This document shows, in pieces, positions 28,804 to 37,895 of a stretch of 64,000 bases of DNA. Source of the DNA: Hahella chejuensis KCTC 2396 (GTDB lineage: Bacteria; Pseudomonadota; Gammaproteobacteria; Pseudomonadales; Oleiphilaceae); NCBI RefSeq assembly GCF_000012985.1, contig NC_007645.1:992001-1056000 (forward strand). The letters are read 5' to 3'. The notes under the pieces are model-generated. The model saw only the letters and a list, made by a program, of their open reading frames with translations, searched no databases and was not told the DNA's origin. The position numbers were made by a program, and so were the translations under genes. Within the stretch, counting starts at the first letter, position 1. Every line of letters starts with the position of its first letter.

Positions 28804-31452
28804 ATGAAACCGATGAAAAAGAAGCAGGCGGAGACTAACGGCAAAGCGAACGGTAATGGCGCAAAGAAGCCCAAACCGGCCCCAGCGAACAACAGCAAAC
28901 AGACGGAAACCAAAGGGCTTGCCGGTCCGGGACTTTTTACCGGATTGAGCGCGGTCCTGGCGGCGCTTTGTGTCGTCATCACCGCTTTTGTATTGAAGTC
29001 TACGGTGTTGCAGCCTTTGGTGGATGAAGTAAACGCCGCAACTCAGAAGAGTAATCTGGACGCGGCGGTATCGGTAATTAACAACCGTCTGAAATTTATC
29101 GAGGACCAGGTCGCAGTGTTGGCGGGCAGTGTGGACGCCGCCAGGTTTGTGGATGATCAGGTGCGTGCTCAAGTTACCGGTATCGCCACTAAAACTTTGC
29201 CTGCTGCCGTGCGAGCGGTCGCGTTCCCGAAGGGAAGAGGCGTACGTGACACAGAATCTCCTGTGCCGGTGAGCTTCGCCAGCCTGGATATGGTGCGCAA
29301 TGTAGAACAGGGCAAGCCGGTGCGTCTGGAAGCCTTCGTATCTAACGAGAAGTGGTTTATTCAAGTCGTAAAGCCGGTGCAAACAGACTCTAACGTTATA
29401 GTCGGCACCGTATTGGTGATGTTCAGCACAGAGATTCTTGAGCCTACTTGGCGCCAGACCGGCGGTGGAAAGTATCAACTGTTACAGTCCGCTGGCGGAC
29501 AGCAGCGAGTAGTGATAGAACATGGCCAAGGCTCCGGCGACAAGCTTGTAGGGAGCACTGCTTTGCCGCAATGGCAAGTGGCGTATTACCCCAACGAGTC
29601 CGCCCGCTTTTCGTATAGCGACCAGACGCTGTGGGTCGTCGCGCTGGCTATCGCTTTATTGGCGGCGGGATTGGCGGCTGCGCCTGTGTTTTTGCTTACT
29701 AAGAAGGTGCGCAAGGATATTTCGACGGTTACGGCGTTCGGCCAGGCCTGCATTATGGGGGAAAAGCCAAGCTCGCCGAAGATCTCCCTGCTGGCCTTTC
29801 ACTCCATGGTGGTGTTGCTGGATCAGGCGCGCCAGATCGCTGTGAAGCGTTCTATCCCCACAAAATCCAAAGCCACAGCTGCTGAGACAGAGACGGCCCC
29901 GGCCAAGAAGACGTCTCAGCCAGCCAAAAAGGAGGAGGCTGCGCCGCTATTTCAAAATGATGATGCATTGGACATCAGCATGTTGGGAGACGACGACGAC
30001 CTTTTGGGGCTGCATGATGACGAGCCGGCTTCCGACTTTGGCGAGGGGGCGTCAATGGAAGTCAATGAATCCCAGGTGGTGAATGTCTCCGATACAATCT
30101 TCCGTGCCTACGATATTCGCGGGGTTGTGAACGACACCTTAGACGCCAAAGTGATGTATGAAATCGGGCGGGCGCTCGGATCGGAGGCGCGCCAGAGAAA
30201 TGTGACGGATATGTGCTTGGGCTATGACGGTCGCGAATCCAGCCCAGCCCTGGCTAAGGCGCTGGCGCAAGGGATTATGGCCACTGGCGTTAATGTCATT
30301 AATGTGGGACTTGTGCCCACGCCGGTGCTTTATTTTGCCGCGCACCATACTCAAACGCTTTCTGGCGCAATGGTGACCGGCAGCCATAATCCCGCGGAAT
30401 ATAACGGCGTTAAGATGATGCTGGCGGGAGATACGCTGGCGCAGGCGGAGATCCAGAAGCTGCTGCAGCGGATACGTACGCAGAATTATGTCAAAGGACA
30501 GGGCGAGCTGAGAAATCAGGACATCCGCCAGAATTATATTGACGCCATTGTCAATGATATTGCTGTCGCTGCGCCGCTCAAGGTGGTGTTGGACGCAGGC
30601 AACGGCGTCGCTGGCGATATTGCGCCCAAGTTGATTGAAGAACTGGGCTGCGAAGTAACGCCCCTGTTCTGTGAAGTGGATGGTAACTTCCCGAACCATC
30701 ATCCTGATCCTGGCAAGCCAGAAAATCTACAAGCCCTCATTGCCAAGGTCAAAGAAGTAGGCGCCGATATTGGTGTGGCGTTTGACGGTGATGGCGACCG
30801 CATAGGCGTTGTCACGGCGAAAGGCAAGATTATCTGGCCGGATCGTCTATTGATGCTGTTCGCCAAGGATGTGGTTTCGCGTAACCCTGGCGCTGACGTT
30901 ATTTTCGATGTGAAATGCAGCCGCCGATTGAACTCTCTTATTTCCAGTTATGGCGGTCGTCCAATCATGTGGCGCACTGGGCACTCGCTGATCAAGGCGA
31001 AGATGAAAGAGACTGGCGCTTTATTGGCGGGCGAGATGAGCGGCCATATTTTCTTCAAGGAGCGTTGGTTCGGTTTTGACGATGGCATATACAGCGCGGC
31101 TCGCCTGCTGGAAATTCTGGGTATTGACGAACGTAACGCAGACGCCGTGTTTGACGAGTTTCCAGAGGATGTTTCCACACCGGAAATCAATGTTGCGGTT
31201 AGCGATAGCAGCAAGTTCATGGTTATGGAAAAACTGTCTCAAAACGCATCCTGGGGTGATGGCAATGTGTCCAGCATCGATGGGGTGAGAGTTGAGTACG
31301 CCGATGGCTGGGGTTTATGCCGGGCTTCCAATACTACGCCGGTGTTGGTGATGCGCTTTGAAGCGGAGAGTCAGGAAGCATTGGCGCGCATTCAAAAGGT
31401 TTTCCGCGACCAGTTGCTGGCCGTGGACCCTTCTTTGTCGATTCCTTTTTAA
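28804..31452 (+). CDS. algC: Phosphomannomutase/phosphoglucomutase AlgC with long membrane N-terminus
   Basis: AlgC interconverts the 1- and 6-phosphates of mannose and glucose, feeding lipopolysaccharide and exopolysaccharide precursors. The catalytic half (about 422-882) has the phosphoserine loop VTGSHNPAEYNGVKMM (Ser527), the Mg loop DGDGDRIG (661-668) and the sugar loop GEMSGHIFF. The first 420 residues are an extension: a Lys/Ala-rich start, membrane helix (about 40-62), a periplasmic sensor-like domain (about 70-270), a second helix (about 277-300) and an acidic, low-complexity linker. Extended AlgC forms are, as I recall, also present in Pseudomonas. It lies just upstream of argB, a conserved order. 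The extension may anchor the enzyme near envelope synthesis. Confidence 0.93.
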   Translation: MKPMKKKQAETNGKANGNGAKKPKPAPANNSKQTETKGLAGPGLFTGLSAVLAALCVVITAFVLKSTVLQPLVDEVNAATQKSNLDAAVSVINNRLKFIEDQVAVLAGSVDAARFVDDQVRAQVTGIATKTLPAAVRAVAFPKGRGVRDTESPVPVSFASLDMVRNVEQGKPVRLEAFVSNEKWFIQVVKPVQTDSNVIVGTVLVMFSTEILEPTWRQTGGGKYQLLQSAGGQQRVVIEHGQGSGDKLVGSTALPQWQVAYYPNESARFSYSDQTLWVVALAIALLAAGLAAAPVFLLTKKVRKDISTVTAFGQACIMGEKPSSPKISLLAFHSMVVLLDQARQIAVKRSIPTKSKATAAETETAPAKKTSQPAKKEEAAPLFQNDDALDISMLGDDDDLLGLHDDEPASDFGEGASMEVNESQVVNVSDTIFRAYDIRGVVNDTLDAKVMYEIGRALGSEARQRNVTDMCLGYDGRESSPALAKALAQGIMATGVNVINVGLVPTPVLYFAAHHTQTLSGAMVTGSHNPAEYNGVKMMLAGDTLAQAEIQKLLQRIRTQNYVKGQGELRNQDIRQNYIDAIVNDIAVAAPLKVVLDAGNGVAGDIAPKLIEELGCEVTPLFCEVDGNFPNHHPDPGKPENLQALIAKVKEVGADIGVAFDGDGDRIGVVTAKGKIIWPDRLLMLFAKDVVSRNPGADVIFDVKCSRRLNSLISSYGGRPIMWRTGHSLIKAKMKETGALLAGEMSGHIFFKERWFGFDDGIYSAARLLEILGIDERNADAVFDEFPEDVSTPEINVAVSDSSKFMVMEKLSQNASWGDGNVSSIDGVRVEYADGWGLCRASNTTPVLVMRFEAESQEALARIQKVFRDQLLAVDPSLSIPF

Positions 31453-31496
31453 ATCACGGCGGGCCCGGGAGTGGGCTCGTTGAAACTGTGTATTGA

Positions 31497-32429
<933 letters not shown>

Positions 32430-32463
32430 TCTGGCCCCAGACCGCAGAAAAGCCTTCAGGCTG

Positions 32464-32495
32464 AGGCCCGGTTCACACCGGGCCTGTTTGTTTTT
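32464..32495 (+). terminator. Intrinsic terminator after argB
   Basis: AGGCCCGG-TTCACA-CCGGGCCT forms a perfect eight-base-pair stem, followed by GTTTGTTTTTG, 35 bases beyond the argB stop. Confidence 0.88.
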
Positions 32496-32560
32496 GCGGA
32501 CTAGGCTGCTTTAATTAAGACGCGCATTGATTAGTAAGCAAATATTCGGATGCTGACCTC

Positions 32561-33853
32561 ATGAAGAAATTTATAGTCACTACTTTTTTAGTTGTATTAG
32601 GGGCCTATGGGGCGTTCAAAGGACTGGTCTGGTATCAGACGGATCAGGCTATCGCCAGGTTTAAAGAAGCGACGGCGCTTCATATGGCGGTGGATTACGG
32701 CTGGATCAGCTCCAATCTGGAAGGTGAGATCATCATCAAAGACGTCAAGCTCACGCCTTTCCAACTGCGGGAGACCATTCCCATTCAGGAAGTCAGCCTG
32801 AAGTTTCCGTCTGTATTCGCCATGCTTGACTACTACTCCCCTTTGAATCGCCGTTCGCCGCAAAGCTCGAATGCGGGGATGCCTGAGTCGCTGGAAATCT
32901 CTATCGTCCACGCTAATCTGCCGATGGTGGATTCTTGGGAGAATTACAAACCGGAGCCGGACGGCTCTCATAACATAGGGGATTTTCTGGCGATCGACTG
33001 CGGCGATGTGGACGGCGTTGATGTAAAAGAGATGCGTGAAATGGGATACGACCGCCTTCAGGTAGACGCCTCTTGGGGATATAACTACAACTCAATGTCT
33101 TCCCTGTTGAGCCTGTTTTTTAACACAGATATCCAGGGCGTGAGCAATATCCAAGGGCGTCTGGATATTGATGTGGATCGTAATTTCTCTTGGCCGCCAT
33201 CGGAAGGGACTAAGTTGCCGCGCCTCAAATATCTGACGTATTTGTACGAGGATGCTTCCTTTATCAAGCGTCTGACCTTGTTCTGTACTAAGAAAACAGG
33301 CGACAGTCCTGCGCAATTTGTAGAGGGAAGCGTAGAGAAGAGTCAGCAGATCATGGCTGAAGCGGGTGTAACGCCAAGCGCTGATATGATCAATGCGTAC
33401 GCAGACTACCTAAAAGGCGACGGTTCTTTCGAATTTATTCTGAACCCCGTTGAGGAGCTGGATTACAGCTTGCTGGCCTTTATGGACATGAACTCCATCG
33501 TTGATGCACTGGGGCTGCAACTCAGAATGAATCAAGTCATGATTCCAGATTTGAGCGCAACGATTGATCAGGCCAGGTTGAAGGCGTTTCTATCGCCTCC
33601 GCCAGTGGTTGTGGAGGCCCCCAAGCCACCGCCTCCCAAGGTTGAAAAGGCGTATCGCCAAGTAGAAGTGGAAGAGCTGGACGCGTATGTCGGGTATCCA
33701 GTGAGACTGAAGGAAAACTCCGGTAAGTTGATCGAAGGCAGCATTGAAAAAGTCTTGGAATATCAGATTGATGTGGCCGTGCCATTGCAGACTGGCTCAG
33801 TGAGTTTCCATATTAAGAAGCGGGATATTGCTGAAGTTAAGGTATATAAATAG
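32561..33853 (+). CDS. Hypothetical anchored periplasmic protein with Pro-rich linker
   Basis: I do not recognise this 430-residue protein. It starts with a membrane anchor or uncleaved signal (about 3-22; FIVTTFLVVLGAYGAFKGLV). Residues about 30-335 form a large strand-rich domain of AsmA/DUF945-like look (for example GEIIIKDVKLTPFQL, ISIVHANLPMV). A proline-rich linker (VVEAPKPPPPKVEKA, about 350-365) leads to a compact C-terminal beta domain of about 65 residues ending SFHIKKRDIAEVKVYK. Export to the periplasm is likely. It stands between argB and argE, 105 bases after the argB stop and followed closely by argE, but shares no obvious link with arginine synthesis. Confidence 0.75.
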   Translation: MKKFIVTTFLVVLGAYGAFKGLVWYQTDQAIARFKEATALHMAVDYGWISSNLEGEIIIKDVKLTPFQLRETIPIQEVSLKFPSVFAMLDYYSPLNRRSPQSSNAGMPESLEISIVHANLPMVDSWENYKPEPDGSHNIGDFLAIDCGDVDGVDVKEMREMGYDRLQVDASWGYNYNSMSSLLSLFFNTDIQGVSNIQGRLDIDVDRNFSWPPSEGTKLPRLKYLTYLYEDASFIKRLTLFCTKKTGDSPAQFVEGSVEKSQQIMAEAGVTPSADMINAYADYLKGDGSFEFILNPVEELDYSLLAFMDMNSIVDALGLQLRMNQVMIPDLSATIDQARLKAFLSPPPVVVEAPKPPPPKVEKAYRQVEVEELDAYVGYPVRLKENSGKLIEGSIEKVLEYQIDVAVPLQTGSVSFHIKKRDIAEVKVYK

Positions 33854-33909
33854 CCATTATGCGGTCGCTCATGCGGCCCGTAATTAACGTTCAAGCCAGA
33901 GGAGTACGC

Positions 33910-35055
33910 ATGCCCGAGCTGCCGAAGCTGGAAACCATGGTTCGCGAGTTAGTCGCCATTCCTTCCGTGAGCAGTACATTGCCTCGATGGGATCAAAGCA
34001 ACCGCCCTGTGGTGGAACGGTTGGCGCAATGGTGCGAAACCCTGGGGATGGAAGTCGCCTTACTGCCAGTGAACGAAGCTGGCGATAAATGGAACCTGGT
34101 CGCCAAAGCCGGCCAGGGCGAGGGCGGCCTGGTGCTGGCGGGGCATACGGATACTGTGCCCTATGACGAAGGTTCCTGGAGTAGCGACCCGTTTAAGCTA
34201 AATGAAAGGGACGGCAAATGGTATGGCTTGGGCGTTTGCGATATGAAAGGCTTTTTTGCTCTTGCGCTGGCGGCGTTAGCGCCAGCCTTGGCGTATTTAC
34301 GCAAGCCGGTGACGTTGATCGCTACGGCGGATGAAGAAAGCTCAATGGATGGCGCGCGGCGGTTGATGCAGGCGGCTAAAAACTACGGTGACTATGTCGT
34401 CATCGGAGAGCCGACAGGCATGCGCCCCATTCGGCAACATAAAGGCATTTTGATGGACGCCATCAAAGTGGAAGGCCGTTCTGGCCATTCCTCCCAACCG
34501 GCGTTAGGACGCAACGCTCTGGAGGCTATGACGGATGTGATGATTGGTTTGAGAGAATTGCGCACTTCCTGGATGGAGCAATACAGCAACCCAGGCTTCG
34601 CTGTGCCTTACCCAACCCTCAACCTGGGATGCATCCATGGCGGCGATAATCCCAACCGCATCTGCAAGAGTTGTGAGCTGCAGTATGACGTGCGCTTGAT
34701 GCCAGGTATGCCAATGGAGACGGTGCGTGACAGTATCCGCCGTCGATTGCGTAGCGTGGCGGAAAAGCATGAAGTGGATATTCAGCTGCAGCCTCTGTTT
34801 GATGGCGTGGACAGTTTCCAGGAGCGTGAAGACAGTCGCCTGGTTCGTCTTTGCGAAGAGCTGACAGGCAAGTCTTCCGGAAGTGTGGCGTTTGCGACGG
34901 AAGCGCCGTTTTTCAAGCAGTTGGGAGCGGAAACGGTTGTGCTGGGACCTGGAGATATTGATCAGGCGCATCAGCCTGACGAATACGTAGCCCTGGATCG
35001 CATCCCCCCTATGATGAAACTGCTGGAAGAGCTTATACGACGTCTGTGTCTATAG
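33910..35055 (+). CDS. argE: Acetylornithine deacetylase
   Basis: ArgE hydrolyses N-acetylornithine to ornithine and acetate. It is an M20-family di-zinc enzyme of 381 residues: AGHTDTVPYDEGSW (first metal His/Asp), GLGVCDMKGFFAL (bridging Asp), TADEESSMDGAR (catalytic Glu-Glu), GEPTGMRPIRQHKG, and the final metal His in DQAHQPDEYVALD. The dimerisation lobe starts near GRSGHSSQPALGRNAL. I begin at ATG 33910 because GGAG lies just upstream; a 17-codon longer frame has no support. argA follows after about 160 bases; argE and argA are also neighbours in Pseudomonas. Confidence 0.95.
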   Translation: MPELPKLETMVRELVAIPSVSSTLPRWDQSNRPVVERLAQWCETLGMEVALLPVNEAGDKWNLVAKAGQGEGGLVLAGHTDTVPYDEGSWSSDPFKLNERDGKWYGLGVCDMKGFFALALAALAPALAYLRKPVTLIATADEESSMDGARRLMQAAKNYGDYVVIGEPTGMRPIRQHKGILMDAIKVEGRSGHSSQPALGRNALEAMTDVMIGLRELRTSWMEQYSNPGFAVPYPTLNLGCIHGGDNPNRICKSCELQYDVRLMPGMPMETVRDSIRRRLRSVAEKHEVDIQLQPLFDGVDSFQEREDSRLVRLCEELTGKSSGSVAFATEAPFFKQLGAETVVLGPGDIDQAHQPDEYVALDRIPPMMKLLEELIRRLCL

Positions 35056-35214
35056 CGCTCGGAATAAGTTATATCCCCGGACTTTTCAAATCTGCAAATT
35101 GCCTTATGCTAAGCGGCAGTCGCTCCTGCTGGAAGGTAAGTAAAGCTTCAGTATGAGCGTATGGCTGGATTAACCGCCTGGGATGCGCCCAGGAAAGAAT
35201 TGAGACTGGCGACT

Positions 35215-36588
35215 ATGAATGAATTAAATCAGGAAAAACCTCCCTCCCTCGGCGCGCAAACCGGCGGCGCTGTGCACCGCGATCCAGCGCAGCAGGTTTA
35301 CTGGTTCCGACATTCGTCGCCTTATATCAATGCTTATCGTGGGCGAACCGTCGTTATTCTTCTCACCGGCGAAGCGTTGGCGCATGCTGGAATAAACACG
35401 ATCGTGCAGGACATTTCTCTGCTCAACAGCCTGGGCCTGCGGTTGGTCGTGGCCTTCGGCGCCCGGCCGCAGATCGAGGCCAGATTGCAGGAGTCCGATT
35501 TACAATCTCACCATCATCATGGCGTGCGTATAACAGATGGGGAGGCCTTACCTTGCGTGTGCGAAGCGGTTGGACGTTTGCGCACGGAGCTGGAGGCCAA
35601 GCTGTCCATGGGGCTGGTGAACTCTCCCATGCACGGCGCTGCGCTGCAGGTGATCAGCGGCAACTTTGTCATCGCGAAACCCGTAGGGGTTGTGGATGGG
35701 GTTGACCACTGTCATACGGGGTTTGTCCGGAAAGTCCAGGCGGAGCCCATTCACAAGCTGTTGGCGATGGGGCAGATCGTCCTGTTGCCTACACTGGGAT
35801 ATTCGCCGACAGGTGAAGTTTTCAATCTCTCTTGTGAAGATGTGGCGGCTTCCGCTGCAGTGGCTTTGAAGGCGGATAAGCTGATCGTCTTTGGCCCTAA
35901 ACGGGGACTAACCGGGCCGGATGGCGGTGTTCTACGTGATTTATCTGTGAATGACGCATTACAGCATTTGCAGAATTTATCCTCCGACACAGAAGAGTAT
36001 CGGCAGCTTTCTTCAGTTTGTCGCGCCTTGCAAAATGGGGTGCGGCGAGCGCATCTGATCAGCTATGCGGAAGACGGCGCTTTACTGCAAGAGATGTTTA
36101 CGCGTGATGGCGTCGGCAGCTTAATCACCGATGACTCCTATGATGAGATTCGTCCCGCCACCATTGATGATGTCGGCGGCATCTTGGCGTTGATCCGGCC
36201 TTTGGAAGAGCAGGGCATACTGGTAAGACGGTCTCGCGAACTCCTCGAACAGGAAATTGGCAACTTCATCGTTGATGATCGCGACGGCGCTATCATTGGC
36301 TGCGCCGCCCTGTATCAATTCGAAGATGAGCGCTGCGTGGAGTTGGCCTGTGTCGCGGTCAGAAACAGCTATCGCAAGCAGGGCCGCGGCGACCAGTTAT
36401 TGGCTTACGCTGAGCGTCGCGCCAAGTCCGCCAAGATGAGCAAGCTCTTTGTTCTGACCACACAGACGGCCCACTGGTTTATCGAACGGGGCTTTCAGTT
36501 GGGACAGGTTGCGGATTTGCCGGTGAAAAAGCAAAGCATGTATAACCTGCAGCGCAATTCGAAGGTGTTTGTGAAAAATTTGGACTAA
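35215..36588 (+). CDS. argA: N-acetylglutamate synthase
   Basis: ArgA acetylates glutamate from acetyl-CoA, the committed step of arginine synthesis and the usual target of arginine feedback. The protein has an amino-acid-kinase-like domain (about 20-300; VYWFRHSSPYINAYRGRT, VVAFGARPQIEARL) and a GNAT acetyltransferase domain (about 315-457; RSRELLEQEIGNFIVDDRDG, then RKQGRGDQLLAYAERRAK for acetyl-CoA). The first 28 residues (MNELNQEKPPSLGAQTGG) are an extension compared with the Pseudomonas protein I recall. The start is uncertain: ATG 35215 has a weak site, and ATG 35161 would add 18 residues with no better signal. Confidence 0.93.
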   Translation: MNELNQEKPPSLGAQTGGAVHRDPAQQVYWFRHSSPYINAYRGRTVVILLTGEALAHAGINTIVQDISLLNSLGLRLVVAFGARPQIEARLQESDLQSHHHHGVRITDGEALPCVCEAVGRLRTELEAKLSMGLVNSPMHGAALQVISGNFVIAKPVGVVDGVDHCHTGFVRKVQAEPIHKLLAMGQIVLLPTLGYSPTGEVFNLSCEDVAASAAVALKADKLIVFGPKRGLTGPDGGVLRDLSVNDALQHLQNLSSDTEEYRQLSSVCRALQNGVRRAHLISYAEDGALLQEMFTRDGVGSLITDDSYDEIRPATIDDVGGILALIRPLEEQGILVRRSRELLEQEIGNFIVDDRDGAIIGCAALYQFEDERCVELACVAVRNSYRKQGRGDQLLAYAERRAKSAKMSKLFVLTTQTAHWFIERGFQLGQVADLPVKKQSMYNLQRNSKVFVKNLD

Positions 36589-36604
36589 GGGGCCGCACCG
36601 TCCT

Positions 36605-37774
36605 CTATTTATCTGTCTCGCTCTTGCATGAACTGGCTGCGGGGTGTTGCGCCAGTTCATTCAATTCTTGCAACACCTCCTTGCGCTCTTCTTTACTCAG
36701 GTCCGTCAAGGATTCCGACCACTGATAGAATGCATTGAGATCGTTCAGTTCGCGGATTTTGTAACGCAATCCTGGCGTCCATTGGTGGTAATTGGCGACG
36801 GTCAGTAACTTGGCGTTGTTGATCGGCGCGTTGAACCAGCGTTCATAGCCTGAAGATATCTTGTGCTGTTGCGCCAGCTCCGCGTATCGGGTGCGCAATG
36901 CTTCGATGATTTTCGTCTTGCGGGCGCGCTTGTCTTCTGGAGATATGTCTTCTTTATATAGCGCTTCCAGTTCGCCAATAGTTTGCTTCACCAAGGCGAC
37001 GAACTGCTCCCGACTCTGCGCGCGCACGGCGTAGCGCGTGTTAATGGCGTCCGCGGAGTAGGCGCTGAGTAGTGGCGGCGTATTCTGAGAAGTTGTGTTG
37101 GCGGTGTGTTGAAGGTATTGATGCACCCCTTCCTGCTCGACGGCGGTCGCCCAGCTTTCATTAAAGGCGGTGTCTCCCTTTATATAGAGTCTGCGATGCG
37201 CCAGTTCATGAAAAAGCAGCCCGGCCAAGTCCACAGGGTCATACCATATGAATGTGTTCAGGACCGGGTCGTTGAACCAGCCCAAGGTGGAGTAAGCTGG
37301 GACGCCGCCCACATGGGTGTCGAACGCTTCGCTCGCTAATTCAGCCGCCGCCTCATGGGCGGGCTGCTCGGCGAAGTAACCCTGGTAGGCGACGCAGCCT
37401 GCGATAGGGTAACACCAGGTTTTACTGCGCATGGAAAACTCCGGCGCTGCAAAAACGTTCCAGACGACATAGGGACGTTCAAGGTCGGCATATTCGCTAT
37501 ACGCTTCCTCCACGGGAAGGTGCAAGGAGGTAGCGGCGAATTCTCTGACCTGTATGACGTATTCAAGCCGCTCACGGAGATTGGGGGGCGTTGCGTCTTC
37601 CTGCACGACCTCTTCAATGGGGCGCTTTTTCTGCAGGATTTCCCACTGTCCCTGAATCGCCTGCAACATAAACCCCGTGGATTGACAGCCTCCCAGAACC
37701 AGTAACCCCATCAGTAACAGAGGTAAAAGTTTTATAACTGGAGATAAAGGAAAGGTTTTTTTTAGTAAAGCCAT
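36605..37774 (-). CDS. Putative lipoprotein aminopeptidase (DUF2265/COG4324 type)
   Basis: A 389-residue lipoprotein with a zinc-peptidase signature. The lipobox is LLVLGGC (Cys near residue 30), so it should be acylated and face the periplasm. The catalytic region is LLFHELAHRRLYIKGDTAFN followed by ESWATAVEQEG, an HExxH-like HELAH with a downstream Glu, matching predicted aminopeptidases of COG4324. Conserved Cys pair WCYPIAGCVAYQGYF may form a disulfide. The C-terminal half is helical. It is divergent from the second c-di-GMP gene and convergent with argA. No substrate is evident. Confidence 0.8.
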   Translation of the reverse strand: MALLKKTFPLSPVIKLLPLLLMGLLVLGGCQSTGFMLQAIQGQWEILQKKRPIEEVVQEDATPPNLRERLEYVIQVREFAATSLHLPVEEAYSEYADLERPYVVWNVFAAPEFSMRSKTWCYPIAGCVAYQGYFAEQPAHEAAAELASEAFDTHVGGVPAYSTLGWFNDPVLNTFIWYDPVDLAGLLFHELAHRRLYIKGDTAFNESWATAVEQEGVHQYLQHTANTTSQNTPPLLSAYSADAINTRYAVRAQSREQFVALVKQTIGELEALYKEDISPEDKRARKTKIIEALRTRYAELAQQHKISSGYERWFNAPINNAKLLTVANYHQWTPGLRYKIRELNDLNAFYQWSESLTDLSKEERKEVLQELNELAQHPAASSCKSETDK

Positions 37775-37895
37775 CGGTGAACTCTTTCTCCAAAAATTTA
37801 TTGGCTGTCTATACTGGTAATAGCGCTCTGATGCGGGCGGAGCGATAGCGGCGACCGGCGCCTTCTTAGTTAATTAACTTAACCTACAGAAACCC

